This document shows, in pieces, positions 51,996 to 61,360 of a stretch of 64,000 nucleotides of DNA. Made by a program: the position numbers and the translations under genes. The notes under the pieces are model-generated. The model did no database searches and was not told the origin of the DNA. It was given only the letters and a program-made list of their open reading frames with translations. The DNA comes from CAWELS01 sp964468205 (GTDB lineage Bacteria > Acidobacteriota > Terriglobia > Bryobacterales > Bryobacteraceae): the NCBI GenBank assembly GCA_964468205.1, contig CAYXVG010000014.1, positions 57,732-121,731 on the forward strand, read 5' to 3'. Positions within the stretch are counted from its first letter, which is position 1. Each line of letters begins with the position of its first letter.

Positions 51996-53270
51996 ATGTA
52001 TGCGTGCTTGCACCAGTCCGGCGAAGGTGATGGCGGCTCCGGGCGGCTGGCCGAACTGGCGCGCTGTTTTTCGCCTTCGATCGAGGTGACCGGCGCGCGC
52101 ACGGTGATCTTTTCGATCGCCGGCCTGGGCCGCCTCATCGGAAGCCCCGAACAAATCGCCTCGGAAATCTGCCGCCGCGGAGCGGAGATGGGGCTGGCCG
52201 GCAATCTCGCCATCGCCGCGAACCCCAACGCGGCGGAACTGGCGGCGCGGGCGCTGCCCGGCGTTACCTTCATACCGGTTGGGCGCGAGCAGGCGGTGCT
52301 GGGAAAAATCCCGGTGGCTCGGGCCCCGGTCTCCGAAGAGTTGCGCGAGACACTCGTGCGCTGGGGGCTGAAGACGCTCGGCGACGTGGCCGAACTGCCC
52401 CCCATCGGGCTCGCCGAACGGCTCGGACAGGAGGGCGTGTGGCTCTATAACCTGGCGCTGGGGCGGATCGAGAGGCCGCTCTCGCTTGAGGCCCCGGAGA
52501 CGATCTACGAGGACTCGCTCGAAGTGGAACACGCGGTGGACCGGCTGGAGCCGCTGCTGTTCCTCATCGCGCGCATCGTCAACGAGCTCTGCCGGCGGCT
52601 GGAATCGCAGACGCGGGCGGCGAACCAGATCACGACCATTCTGCGGATCGAGGAGGGGCGCAGCTACACGCGCATCCTCGAACTGCCGGTTCCGCAAAGC
52701 GATCCGAAGCCGCTCGTCAAGTTGATTCAACTGGATCTGGAAGCGCATCCGCCCCCCGGAGCGGTCAATGGCGTCGCCGTGCGCTTCCGGCCCGTGCGCC
52801 CGCGGTCCACCCAGGGCGGGCTGTTCGTTCCGCCGGCGCCGGCGCCGGACAAGCTGGAACTGACACTGGCCCGCATTCGGGGAATCGTCGGAGAACAGAA
52901 CGCCGGCTCGCCACGGCTGATCGAGACGCACCGGCCGGACGCCTTCGAAATGACGCCCTTCCGGCCGCCGGAAGGGGAGCGGGAACCGGTGCGTAAGAAA
53001 GGGGCTCTGCGGGTGGCCTTGCGTTTCTACCGGCCGCCGCTCGAGGCACGAGTGCGGACCAGTGAACGCGTGCCCCGGCACGTCCGCGCCCCGGGCGTGG
53101 GCGGCAATGTAGTGGAGGCGGCGGGGCCGTGGCGGACGTCCGGGGAATGGTGGAGCGAGAAGAGATGGGCGCGCGATGAATGGGATCTGGAATTGACGGA
53201 TGGGGGCGTCTACCGGGTGTACCTGGAACTGCGGTCGCGCGGGTGGTTCGTGGAGGGGGTATATGACTGA
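51996..53270 (+). CDS. imuB: ImuB, catalytically inactive Y-family polymerase homologue
   Basis: 424 residues from MYACLHQSGEG. The order IEVTGARTVIFSIAGLGRLIGSPEQIASEI, TLVRWGLKTLGDVAELPPIGLAERLG, LEPLLFLIARIVNELCRRLESQTRAANQ fits a Y-family palm/thumb/little-finger core. The DxD metal site of active polymerases is absent, as in known ImuB, which serves as a hub linking DnaE2 with the clamp. No clear beta-clamp motif near the end was identified; the C-terminal part may bind ImuA. It is 33 bp upstream of dnaE2. Confidence 0.82.
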   Translation: MYACLHQSGEGDGGSGRLAELARCFSPSIEVTGARTVIFSIAGLGRLIGSPEQIASEICRRGAEMGLAGNLAIAANPNAAELAARALPGVTFIPVGREQAVLGKIPVARAPVSEELRETLVRWGLKTLGDVAELPPIGLAERLGQEGVWLYNLALGRIERPLSLEAPETIYEDSLEVEHAVDRLEPLLFLIARIVNELCRRLESQTRAANQITTILRIEEGRSYTRILELPVPQSDPKPLVKLIQLDLEAHPPPGAVNGVAVRFRPVRPRSTQGGLFVPPAPAPDKLELTLARIRGIVGEQNAGSPRLIETHRPDAFEMTPFRPPEGEREPVRKKGALRVALRFYRPPLEARVRTSERVPRHVRAPGVGGNVVEAAGPWRTSGEWWSEKRWARDEWDLELTDGGVYRVYLELRSRGWFVEGVYD

Positions 53271-53303
53271 ACCACAAAAGAATACGTCCGAACACAAATC
53301 GAT

Positions 53304-56300
53304 ATGAGCGCTGGGTACGTGGAATTTCGAGCCAGGTCGGCTTTTAGCTTCTTGGAAGGGGCCTCGCTGCCGGAGGGCCTGTTGGAGGCGGCGGCGGATT
53401 GTGGGTTGCCGGCCGTCGCTCTGCTGGACCGGGATGGAGTGTCCGGCGCGCCGCGGTTTCATGCCGCGGCAAAGCTGGCGGGGGTGCGGGCGTTGATCGG
53501 GGCGGAGGCAAGCCTCGAGGACGGGACGCGTATTTCGTTAGTGGCCCGAGAGAGGACCGGGTATCAGAACATCTGCCGGCTGCTGACGCGGATGAAGCTG
53601 CGGGCGCCCAAGGGAGAGGGAGCAGCCGGGTGGACCGATTTGGAGGAGTTCGCCCAAGGGGTGGTTTGTTTGACCGGTGGCGGGGAAGGTCCGCTGGCAA
53701 AGGCGCTCGGGCAGGGAAAGGAGGCGGGACTGCAGTGTCTGGAAAGGTTGATCGGGATCTATGGCAAAGCGAACGTCTACGCCGAGCTGCAGCGCCACCG
53801 GCGCCGGAACGAAGAAGCGCGCAACCAGGCTGTCGTGGCGCTGGCACGGGTTGCCGGTGCGCCCCTGCTCGCAACCAACGGGGTGAACCACGCCCGGCCG
53901 GGCGATCGCGAATTGCAGGACGTGCTCACCTGTGTGCGGAACCATACAACGATCCACGAGGCGGGACGGCGGCTGGCGTGCAACGCCGAACACCATTTCA
54001 AAACAGCCAGGCAGATGCGGGCGCTGTTCGCCGATCTGCCGGAAGCGGTAGACAACACGTTGGATCTGGCGGACCGGGCGGAGTTCACGCTGGCGAAGCT
54101 CGGCTACGAGTTCCCGCGTTATCCCACGCCGCCGGGGGAGGACATGAATTCCCTGCTCCGCAAGCTGGCGCACGCCGGCGCGCGGAATCGCTACCGGCCA
54201 TATCACGAAAAAGCCCGGCGGCAGATCGAAAAGGAGCTGGCGCTGATCGAAAAGCTCGGCCTCGCGGGCTATTTCTTGATCGTCTGGGACATCGTGCAGT
54301 TCTGCCGCCGCGAGGGAATCCTCGCCCAGGGGCGTGGCTCGGCGGCGAACAGCGCGGTCTGCTATTCCCTCGGCATCACGGCGGTGGATCCGGTGGGCAT
54401 GGAACTGCTCTTTGAGCGCTTCCTTTCCGAGGAGCGCGGCGAGTGGCCGGATATCGACCTCGATCTGCCGAGCGGCGGCGAACGCGAGAAGGTGATCCAG
54501 TACGTTTACCGCCGCTACGGCGAACTCGGTGCGGCGATGACGGCGAACGTGATCACCTACCGCGAGCGCTCGGCGGCCCGCGACGTGGGCAAGGCGATGG
54601 GGTTTGACGCGGAGGCGCTCGAGCGGCTTTCGAAGTTCGTGCGGGCGAACGCCTGGAACGATCCGGACGACACCGCCAACAAGCGCTTCAAAGAGGCGGG
54701 ATTCGATCCGGACGACGCGCGGATCGCGAAGTACCTGGAACTCTACCAGAAGGCGCAGGACCTGCCCCGGCACCTCGGGCAGCACTCCGGTGGGATGGTC
54801 ATCTGCCAGGGCCAGCTCGACGCGATCGTCCCGCTGGAGCCGGCAACGATGCCCGGCCGCGTCGTCGTGCAGTGGGACAAAGATGATTGCGCGGATATGG
54901 GCATTATCAAGGTCGACCTGCTGGGGCTGGGCATGATGGCCGTGATCAAGGATTCCATCGGGATCATCCGCGACGTCTACGGCGGGCAAGTGGACATCGC
55001 GCGCCTGCCGCAAAACGACGCGAAGGTCTACGGCGCGCTGCAGCGGGCCGACACCATCGGCATGTTCCAGGTGGAGAGCCGGGCGCAGATGTCCTGCCTG
55101 CCGCGGCTGCGGCCAAAGTGCTTCTATGACCTCGTGGTGGAAGTGGCCATCATCCGGCCCGGGCCGATCGTGGGGAAAATGGTGCATCCCTACTTGAACC
55201 GGCGGCAGGGGCGGGAGCCGGTGCGGTACGCGCATCCGGCCCTCGAGCCGGTGTTGAAACGGACGCTCGGCGTACCACTGTTCCAGGAGCAGTTGCTGCG
55301 AATGGCCATGGTGGTGGCCGGATTCAGCGGCGGTGAGGCGGAAGAGCTGCGGCGGGCGTTCGGGTTTAAACGCTCCGAGCGAAAAATGCAGGAAGTGGAG
55401 GTGAAGCTGCGCGCTGGCATGGAGAAGAACGGCATCGGCAAGGAGGCGCGGGATGAGATCGTGCGGTCGATCACTTCGTTCGCCCTATACGGGTTTCCGG
55501 AGTCGCACGCGGCCAGCTTCGCGCTCCTCTCCTACGCCAGCGCCTACTTGAAATGCCACTACTTGGCGGCGTTCACGGCGGCGCTGCTGAACAATCAACC
55601 GATGGGGTTCTATCATCCTTCGACGCTGATCAAGGATGCCCAGCGCCACGGCCTGCGCTTCCTCCCGGTGGACGTCGTCCAATCCGGCGTCCTCTGCACG
55701 GTGGAGCCCGCCGCCGCGGCGGCCATGCCGCCGGCATCTACCCCCGCCACCGGCAGCCCTCAGCCGGCCAAAGAGGAACGCTACGTGGTTCGCATGGGGC
55801 TGAACTACGTGCGGGGGGTACGGCGGGAGATGGCCGAAGAGATTGTGGCGGTACGGCAACAGCGGGCGTTCGAGTCGATTCAGGACTTGAAAAACAGAGT
55901 GCCGGGGTTGCGGAAAAACGAGCTGGAAGTGCTGGCGGAGGCGGGGGCGTTGAATTCTTTGCAATCGAAGCGGCGGGCGCACCGGCGGGGGGCTCTATGG
56001 GACGCGCACCTGGCGGCCCGGCCCACCGGTCCGCTCTTTGCCGGTGAGACGCCGTCTGAAGAGGCGAGCCCCTTGCGGCCGATGAATGCCGCGCAGCGGC
56101 TGGTGGCCGATTTCGAGAGTACCGGGCTGTCGATTGGCCCGCACCCGATGCGCCTGTTTCGCGATCGCCTCCGGGACTATGGCGCGAAGACAGCGGCCGG
56201 TCTCCGCGGGCTGCGCAACGGCATGGTGGTGCGCGTGGCCGGGGCGGTGATCACGCGGCAGCGCCCGGGCACGGCGAAGGGCTTTCTGTTCATCAGCCTG

Positions 56301-56498
56301 GAGGACGAGACCGGAGTGGCCAACGTCATCGTCACCCCGGACATGTTCGCGCGAAACCGCGGGGTGATTGTCAGCGAGCAGTTCCTGCTGATTGACGGCG
56401 TCCTGCAAAACCAGGAAGGCGTCATCCACGTCCGCGCCGGACGCATCCAGGCGCTGAACACAGGACTCGCCGCAGCGGAGTCGCATGACTTCCACTGA
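53304..56498 (+). CDS. dnaE2: DnaE2, error-prone DNA polymerase III alpha subunit
   Basis: 1064 residues, typical for DnaE2. PHP domain at the N-terminus (RSAFSFLEGASLPEGLLEAAADCGLPAVALLDRDG) but lacking the HxH that replicative PHP domains have. Polymerase core: GQGRGSAANSAVCYSLGI, catalytic Asp set PDIDLDLPSGGER (D383, D385, D387), GIIKVDLLGLGMM, and C-terminal OB-fold (GMVVRVAGAVITRQRPGTAKGFLFISLEDETG). With ImuA and ImuB it performs translesion synthesis and SOS mutagenesis. It ends 4 bp before the convergent nucleoside hydrolase stop. Confidence 0.9.
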   Translation: MSAGYVEFRARSAFSFLEGASLPEGLLEAAADCGLPAVALLDRDGVSGAPRFHAAAKLAGVRALIGAEASLEDGTRISLVARERTGYQNICRLLTRMKLRAPKGEGAAGWTDLEEFAQGVVCLTGGGEGPLAKALGQGKEAGLQCLERLIGIYGKANVYAELQRHRRRNEEARNQAVVALARVAGAPLLATNGVNHARPGDRELQDVLTCVRNHTTIHEAGRRLACNAEHHFKTARQMRALFADLPEAVDNTLDLADRAEFTLAKLGYEFPRYPTPPGEDMNSLLRKLAHAGARNRYRPYHEKARRQIEKELALIEKLGLAGYFLIVWDIVQFCRREGILAQGRGSAANSAVCYSLGITAVDPVGMELLFERFLSEERGEWPDIDLDLPSGGEREKVIQYVYRRYGELGAAMTANVITYRERSAARDVGKAMGFDAEALERLSKFVRANAWNDPDDTANKRFKEAGFDPDDARIAKYLELYQKAQDLPRHLGQHSGGMVICQGQLDAIVPLEPATMPGRVVVQWDKDDCADMGIIKVDLLGLGMMAVIKDSIGIIRDVYGGQVDIARLPQNDAKVYGALQRADTIGMFQVESRAQMSCLPRLRPKCFYDLVVEVAIIRPGPIVGKMVHPYLNRRQGREPVRYAHPALEPVLKRTLGVPLFQEQLLRMAMVVAGFSGGEAEELRRAFGFKRSERKMQEVEVKLRAGMEKNGIGKEARDEIVRSITSFALYGFPESHAASFALLSYASAYLKCHYLAAFTAALLNNQPMGFYHPSTLIKDAQRHGLRFLPVDVVQSGVLCTVEPAAAAAMPPASTPATGSPQPAKEERYVVRMGLNYVRGVRREMAEEIVAVRQQRAFESIQDLKNRVPGLRKNELEVLAEAGALNSLQSKRRAHRRGALWDAHLAARPTGPLFAGETPSEEASPLRPMNAAQRLVADFESTGLSIGPHPMRLFRDRLRDYGAKTAAGLRGLRNGMVVRVAGAVITRQRPGTAKGFLFISLEDETGVANVIVTPDMFARNRGVIVSEQFLLIDGVLQNQEGVIHVRAGRIQALNTGLAAAESHDFH

Positions 56499-56502
56499 GC
56501 GT

Positions 56503-57399
56503 CTACCCGGCGCCTTCGACCATCTGCCACCAGTCGGCCATCATGCCGGGAACGTCGATCTCGGTATAAACATGGACGTCGCGCTGGACGTTCTCCGGCG
56601 GTGTGCGGACCGTCTGCTCCTTCGCCAGTTTCGGATTGGCCAGGGCCTGGATCAGAGCCAGGTCCCACATGGTCCACTGCTTCGCTCCGGGACTGTGCGA
56701 GAGCCACCGGGCTGCCAGGTAGTCCCAAACGCCGCCGCGTCCTTGCAACCGCCGAAGCGTCTCTTCCTGGTCGAAACGCAGGTGGCGGCACACGTTGGCC
56801 GGCATCACGTGCAGGTCGAGGCCCTCCGTGTCGAGCAGGAAGTTGATCGCATTGAGATCGCGGCGGAAGTTGAACTCGTCCTTGTTCCACACGCCGCGGT
56901 CCGCAAAGCACTGGCCGCCCATGAGATAGACCGATATCTTGGGCACGATATCGGGGGCAAGCTTGATCGCCGAGGCCACGTTGGTCGAGGCGCCGGTGGC
57001 CGCAATAACCAGGCGCGTTCCCTGCTGCGCCTTGCGGGCGGAACCGATTATGAACTGCGCCGCGGCCGAATCCCGTGGCTCATCGCCGCCCCAGGGCTTG
57101 CCCATGATCATCTCGGCCCCCAGCGGCACGGGAATCTCCTGCCGGCCCATCAGCCGCAGGATGTCCTCGTTAAGCTTCTGGCTTCGCAGCACCGTATCCG
57201 GGCCGGAGAGATGATGCGCCCACTGAGCCGACGACAGGGCCATCACGGCAAACGACGGCTCCCGCAGCGCCCGGACGATCGCGTAAAGGTCGTCGATCTC
57301 GTTGGCGGTGTCACAGTCCAGCACCACCGCCAAGAGCACACTGGACCGGCCACGAAGACCGGCCACCAAAGGAAAGGCAAGAAATGAGCGGCGATTCAC
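56503..57399 (-). CDS. Exported nucleoside hydrolase
   Basis: 298 residues, GTG start 57399 with a leader MNRRSFLAFPLVAGLRG. The metal-binding motif VLDCDTANEIDDLYAI (DxDxxxEIDD) is the nucleoside hydrolase hallmark; other conserved parts are IVIAATGASTNVASAI, VYLMGGQCF and the WTMWDLA. These hydrolases split the N-glycosidic bond of nucleosides using Ca. A periplasmic location is suggested by the leader. It lies downstream of mnmA on the same strand (24 bp). Confidence 0.8.
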   Translation of the reverse strand: MNRRSFLAFPLVAGLRGRSSVLLAVVLDCDTANEIDDLYAIVRALREPSFAVMALSSAQWAHHLSGPDTVLRSQKLNEDILRLMGRQEIPVPLGAEMIMGKPWGGDEPRDSAAAQFIIGSARKAQQGTRLVIAATGASTNVASAIKLAPDIVPKISVYLMGGQCFADRGVWNKDEFNFRRDLNAINFLLDTEGLDLHVMPANVCRHLRFDQEETLRRLQGRGGVWDYLAARWLSHSPGAKQWTMWDLALIQALANPKLAKEQTVRTPPENVQRDVHVYTEIDVPGMMADWWQMVEGAG

Positions 57400-57422
57400 T
57401 CTTACAACATAGCGCGGTGGGG

Positions 57423-58532
57423 CTACTCGATCCAGCCTCCGCCGAGCACCAGGTCGTCCCGGTAGAAGACGGCCGCCTGCCCCGGCGTCACGGCTCGCTG
57501 CGGGGTGTCGAAGATCACCTCGACCCTCCCGCCGCCGTCCATCGGCGTTACGGTCGCTGGCGCGGGAACGTGCTTATGGCGGATGCGAACATCGGCCCGG
57601 ACCGGCTCGCCGGGTGCGGCTATGGAAACCCAGTTGACCTCTCTGACAAGGAACCTGTCCTTCAGGAGTTCCTCGTTCCGGCCCACCACGACACGCTGCG
57701 ACTCGGGCTCGGTCTGGATCACGTAGAGCGGCTCGCCGGTGGCGACTCCAAGTCCCCTTCGCTGGCCAACCGTGAAACGGTGCGTACCGGAATGCTCGCC
57801 GAGTACCTTGCCCCGGGTATCGACGATCGCGCCCCGCTGGCGCTCCGGGTCGATGCCCTGCTCCCGGTGATAAGCCTCGATAAAAGCGGCATAGTCGCCG
57901 TTGGGAACAAAGCAGATCTCCTGGCTCTCGCTCTTCTCGGCCACCGGGACGCCGAGTTCGCGGGCCTTCAAGCGAACCTCATCCTTGGTCATATGTCCAA
58001 GCGGGAACAGGGTCTTGGCAAGCTGATCCTGGGTAAGGCCAAAGAGAAAATAGCTCTGGTCCTTGCCATGGTCGCGGCCCCGGAGCATCTGGTAGCGGCC
58101 GGTGTCCGGGTCACGGGCGAGCTGAGCGTAATGTCCCGTGGCGATCTTGCCGGCCCCCACGCCGGAGGTCATTTCGAGAAACTGGTCCCACTTGATGAAG
58201 TTGTTGCAGCGCGTACAAGGGATGGGGGTGCGTCCGGCTAAGTAGTCGTCTATAAAAGGCTTTACAACTTCATTCTCAAAGCGTTCCTCGAAGTTCACTA
58301 CGTAGAACGGAATGCCGAATTGGCTGGCGACGGAGCGAGCGTCGTAGACGTCGTCCAGCGAGCAGCAGCGGCCCGTCGTGGCCCCTGTCTGAAGCTGCGG
58401 CAAGCGGCGCTGATTCCACAACTGCATCGTCATTCCGACAATTCGCTTGCCATCGGAGTGCAGCATTCCGGCTACCGTCGAGGAGTCCACCCCGCCGGAC
58501 ATGGCGACCGCAATCAGGTCGTCCTTAGCCAA
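57423..58532 (-). CDS. mnmA: MnmA, tRNA-specific 2-thiouridylase
   Basis: 369 residues from TTG 58532, which overlaps the end of the cysteine desulfurase gene by 8 nt. The PP-loop SGGVDSS (12-18) binds ATP; catalytic cysteines are C109 (PCTRCNNFIKW) and C207 (SESQEICFVP). GKDQSYFL and HRFTVGQRRGLG are further MnmA blocks. It makes 2-thiouridine at the wobble base of tRNAs for Lys, Glu and Gln, using sulfur passed from a desulfurase, here encoded just upstream in the operon. Confidence 0.92.
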   Translation of the reverse strand: MAKDDLIAVAMSGGVDSSTVAGMLHSDGKRIVGMTMQLWNQRRLPQLQTGATTGRCCSLDDVYDARSVASQFGIPFYVVNFEERFENEVVKPFIDDYLAGRTPIPCTRCNNFIKWDQFLEMTSGVGAGKIATGHYAQLARDPDTGRYQMLRGRDHGKDQSYFLFGLTQDQLAKTLFPLGHMTKDEVRLKARELGVPVAEKSESQEICFVPNGDYAAFIEAYHREQGIDPERQRGAIVDTRGKVLGEHSGTHRFTVGQRRGLGVATGEPLYVIQTEPESQRVVVGRNEELLKDRFLVREVNWVSIAAPGEPVRADVRIRHKHVPAPATVTPMDGGGRVEVIFDTPQRAVTPGQAAVFYRDDLVLGGGWIE

Positions 58533-59751
58533 CCGGAACCCCCTTCCGGAGCTGCGCCACCGCCCGGACGAGGGCCTCCGCCAGGGCGTCCACCTGATCC
58601 TGATCGTTCGAGGCCCCGAGCGAGAACCGCAGGCTCGATTTCGCCTGCTCCCGGGTCAGGCCCATCCCCGTCAGAACGTGCGACGGCTCAATCGACCCGG
58701 AGGAGCAGGCCGAACCTGTGGCGACCGCGAAACCCTGCAGGTCAAGAGCGATGAGAAGAGATTCGGCCCCAACGCCACCGAATCGGATGCTAGTGGTATT
58801 ACCCACCCTCGGAGCCGATCCGTTGACCGCTGTGTCTGGGATTCGGTCGAGTACCGCCCCCTCCAGCCGGTCGCGTAGCGCTCCGAGACGCTCGGCCTCG
58901 GACGGCGCGTGTTTCCGCGCCCACTTGGCGGCCGCACCCATCGCCGCCGCCGCCGGAACGTTCTGGGTGCCGGGACGCAGGTCCCGTTCCTGATGTCCCC
59001 CGTAGATGATGCCTTCGATGGGCGCGCCGGGACGGCAGTAAATTGCGCCGATCCCCTTGGGGGCATGGAACTTATGACCACTGACCGTGTAATAGTCGCA
59101 CGGCGGAGGCTCGCGGTCGAGCGCCAGCTTGCCCGCCGCCTGCACGCCGTCGACATGGAACGGGACGCCCGCCTCGCGGGCAATCTCCCCGATCTCCTCG
59201 ACCGGCTGGATTACGCCGGTTTCGTTGTTGACGTGCATGACGCTGATCAAGGCGGTGTCGGAACGCAGGGCCCGGCGCACCTGGTCCGGATCCACCGCGC
59301 CCGAGGAGCCGGCTTCGAGATAAGTAACGTCGGCGCCCTCGCGTTCGGCTTGTACGCAGGCGTTGATCACGGCCGGGTGCTCGATCTCCGTGGTGATGAC
59401 GTGTCTTCCCCCAACGCCGCGGTCCCGGAGCGGCCCAAGAATCGCGAGGTTGTTGGCCTCGGTGCCGCCGCTGACGAAAACGACCTCCTTGGGGTCGGCG
59501 CCGATCAGCCAAGCCACCTGCTTCCGCGCACGTTCCAGCCGGTTCTTCGCCTCCTGGCCGTAATGGTGAATGCTCGAAGCGTTGCCGAAAACTCCCCGCA
59601 GCACTCCCACGTAGACGTCGAGCGCCTCCCGGGAGACGGGAGTGGTCGCGTTGTAATCGAAGTAGTAGCGGTCAGGAGCTTTCACGGTTTTTTCAGCCAC
59701 CCTTTCCCAGTTCCGGTCCGGTGGCGTATGCTCTTGATTAGATTCTATCAA
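58525..59751 (-). CDS. Cysteine desulfurase (NifS/IscS family)
   Basis: 408 residues in the longest reading (TTG 59751); a GTG at 59685 would begin right before YYFDYNATTP, the usual family start, and would leave about 90 bp for divergent promoters, so the real start may be there. PLP lysine is in SGHKFHAPKG, and the sulfur-bearing cysteine in ATGSACSSGS. It converts cysteine to alanine and a persulfide. Its overlap with mnmA makes it a likely dedicated sulfur donor, as known for other desulfurase-mnmA pairs. Confidence 0.85.
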   Translation of the reverse strand: MIESNQEHTPPDRNWERVAEKTVKAPDRYYFDYNATTPVSREALDVYVGVLRGVFGNASSIHHYGQEAKNRLERARKQVAWLIGADPKEVVFVSGGTEANNLAILGPLRDRGVGGRHVITTEIEHPAVINACVQAEREGADVTYLEAGSSGAVDPDQVRRALRSDTALISVMHVNNETGVIQPVEEIGEIAREAGVPFHVDGVQAAGKLALDREPPPCDYYTVSGHKFHAPKGIGAIYCRPGAPIEGIIYGGHQERDLRPGTQNVPAAAAMGAAAKWARKHAPSEAERLGALRDRLEGAVLDRIPDTAVNGSAPRVGNTTSIRFGGVGAESLLIALDLQGFAVATGSACSSGSIEPSHVLTGMGLTREQAKSSLRFSLGASNDQDQVDALAEALVRAVAQLRKGVPVG

Positions 59752-59775
59752 TCACCAGGTACGATAACGCCGAAA

Positions 59776-60561
59776 ATGCCCAGATCGATCATCACTCTTA
59801 CAACTGACTTCGGGACCTCTGACCATTTCGTTGGAACCATGAAGGGAGTCATTCTTGGGATCCACCCCAACGCCGAAATCGTCGATATCACTCACGACGT
59901 AACCCCTTTTCAGACCCAGGAAGCCGGCTTCTGCATCACACAGGCCTACTCCTACTTTCCCCACAGAACCGTACACGTCGTGGTGGTCGATCCCGGAGTC
60001 GGTACAGCCCGGCGTCCGATTCTGGTGGAGGCGGCCGGGCAATTCTTCATCGCTCCCGACAACGGCGTGCTCTCCATGATCTTCGCCCGCGAAAAGCACA
60101 AGGTGCGCCACGTCACTGCGGAGCGCTTTTTCCTCAAGAACGTCAGCGCCACCTTCCATGGCCGGGACATCTTCTCCCCCGTGGCCGCACACCTCCGCAA
60201 AGGGACGCCCCCATCCAAATTCGGCAAACTGATCCGCGACTACCTGCGCTCACCCTTCGGCCCCGTTCGCACGGGCAAGCGGTTCTGGGCGGGCAACGTC
60301 CAGAAGATCGACCGCTTCGGTAACCTCATCACCGACTTTCGCCAGGACGAGTTCCCCGAACTTGCCGAGCGGCCCTTCCAGATGATCGCCGGCGTTCTGC
60401 CCGTCTCGCGGCTGGTCTCCACCTTCGCCGACGGGGAACCCGATGAACTCGTGCTCGTCCCCGGCAGCTCGGGATACTACGAAGTCGTCTGCAACCGGGG
60501 GTCCGCCGCTAAGAAGATTGGCTGCTCGGTGGGCGCTCCGGTGGAACTGGCGGTTTACTGA
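59776..60561 (+). CDS. SAM hydroxide adenosyltransferase (DUF62 family)
   Basis: ATG 59776 gives 261 residues starting MPRSIITLTTDFGTSDHFVGTMKG. The N-terminal domain carries DFG (ITLTTDFGTSD), FVDPGVGTxRR-type VVVDPGVGTARRPI, and FIAPDNGVLS; the C-terminal beta barrel has GNVQKIDRFGNLITDF. Members hydrolyse S-adenosylmethionine to adenosine and methionine using hydroxide; related enzymes fluorinate or chlorinate SAM. mutM follows with one shared base (TGATG). Confidence 0.85.
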   Translation: MPRSIITLTTDFGTSDHFVGTMKGVILGIHPNAEIVDITHDVTPFQTQEAGFCITQAYSYFPHRTVHVVVVDPGVGTARRPILVEAAGQFFIAPDNGVLSMIFAREKHKVRHVTAERFFLKNVSATFHGRDIFSPVAAHLRKGTPPSKFGKLIRDYLRSPFGPVRTGKRFWAGNVQKIDRFGNLITDFRQDEFPELAERPFQMIAGVLPVSRLVSTFADGEPDELVLVPGSSGYYEVVCNRGSAAKKIGCSVGAPVELAVY

Positions 60562-61352
60562 TGCCCGAACTACCCGAAGTGGAAGCGGTGTGCCGCAAGC
60601 TGAGGCAGGACGTGGTCGACGCGACAATCGTCCGCGCCCGGATGAGCAGGACGCCGGACCGCCGCCTCCTCGCCAGCGTCCGCGGCAAACGCATCGAGGC
60701 TATCGAGCGCCGGGCCAAGAATGTTCTGATCCGTCTCAGCGGAGGCGCCTCCATCCGCGTGCACCTGCGGATGACCGGCAACCTTTACGTCATTCCGGAC
60801 CATCGGCTGCGCCCTGCCACTGCCAGATCTTGGTTTGAGCTGGCCGATTGCCGCGGGCTTGTCTTCGACGATCCACGAGCCCTGGGTCGGATGACCTATC
60901 ACCAGAATGGGGAGCTCGAGGCCCTGCTCGGAGGACTCGGTCCGGAACCGCTCGAGTCGCTCTTCACACCGGAACTCTTCGTCACCCTCGCCCGTCGCTC
61001 GCGCCAGCCGGCGAAGCTCTTCCTCATGGACCAAACGCGCGTGGCGGGGCTTGGGAACATCTACGCCGCCGAGGTGCTGCACCGCGCGCGGATCCATCCC
61101 GCCCGGCCAATGAATCGAATCTCCGAAGCGCGCCTGCGGCGCCTGCACCGCGAAATTGTTGCCGTTCTTGGCATTGCGGTACAATCGGCCTGTAAGGCCT
61201 ACAACGGTCCTGGCAGCTACAACTCCGAGGAAAACTTTCCCGTTGCGGTTTATGGAAGAGAGGGGCGGGATTGCCCCGTGTGCGGGCGCGGTATCCGCCG
61301 CATCCCGCAAGGTGGCCGTTCCACTTACTACTGCCCAGGCTGCCAGAAGTAA
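60561..61352 (+). CDS. mutM: Formamidopyrimidine-DNA glycosylase (MutM/Fpg)
   Basis: 263 residues beginning MPELPEVE, where Pro after Met removal is the nucleophile. The helix-two-turn-helix (GLGNIYAAEVLHRARIHP) and the C-terminal zinc finger CPVCGRGIRR...CPGCQ complete the enzyme. It removes 8-oxoguanine and formamidopyrimidines and cleaves the DNA strand by beta-delta elimination. A translational coupling to the SAM hydrolase-type gene exists by a 1-nt overlap, with the methionine-cycle gene 8 bp further on. Confidence 0.9.
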   Translation: MPELPEVEAVCRKLRQDVVDATIVRARMSRTPDRRLLASVRGKRIEAIERRAKNVLIRLSGGASIRVHLRMTGNLYVIPDHRLRPATARSWFELADCRGLVFDDPRALGRMTYHQNGELEALLGGLGPEPLESLFTPELFVTLARRSRQPAKLFLMDQTRVAGLGNIYAAEVLHRARIHPARPMNRISEARLRRLHREIVAVLGIAVQSACKAYNGPGSYNSEENFPVAVYGREGRDCPVCGRGIRRIPQGGRSTYYCPGCQK

Positions 61353-61360
61353 CAGTACAA

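Noticed and set aside
58909..59775. Long plus-strand extension before the SAM hydroxide adenosyltransferase
   Set aside because: It is the antisense of the cysteine desulfurase; the conserved protein begins at ATG 59776.
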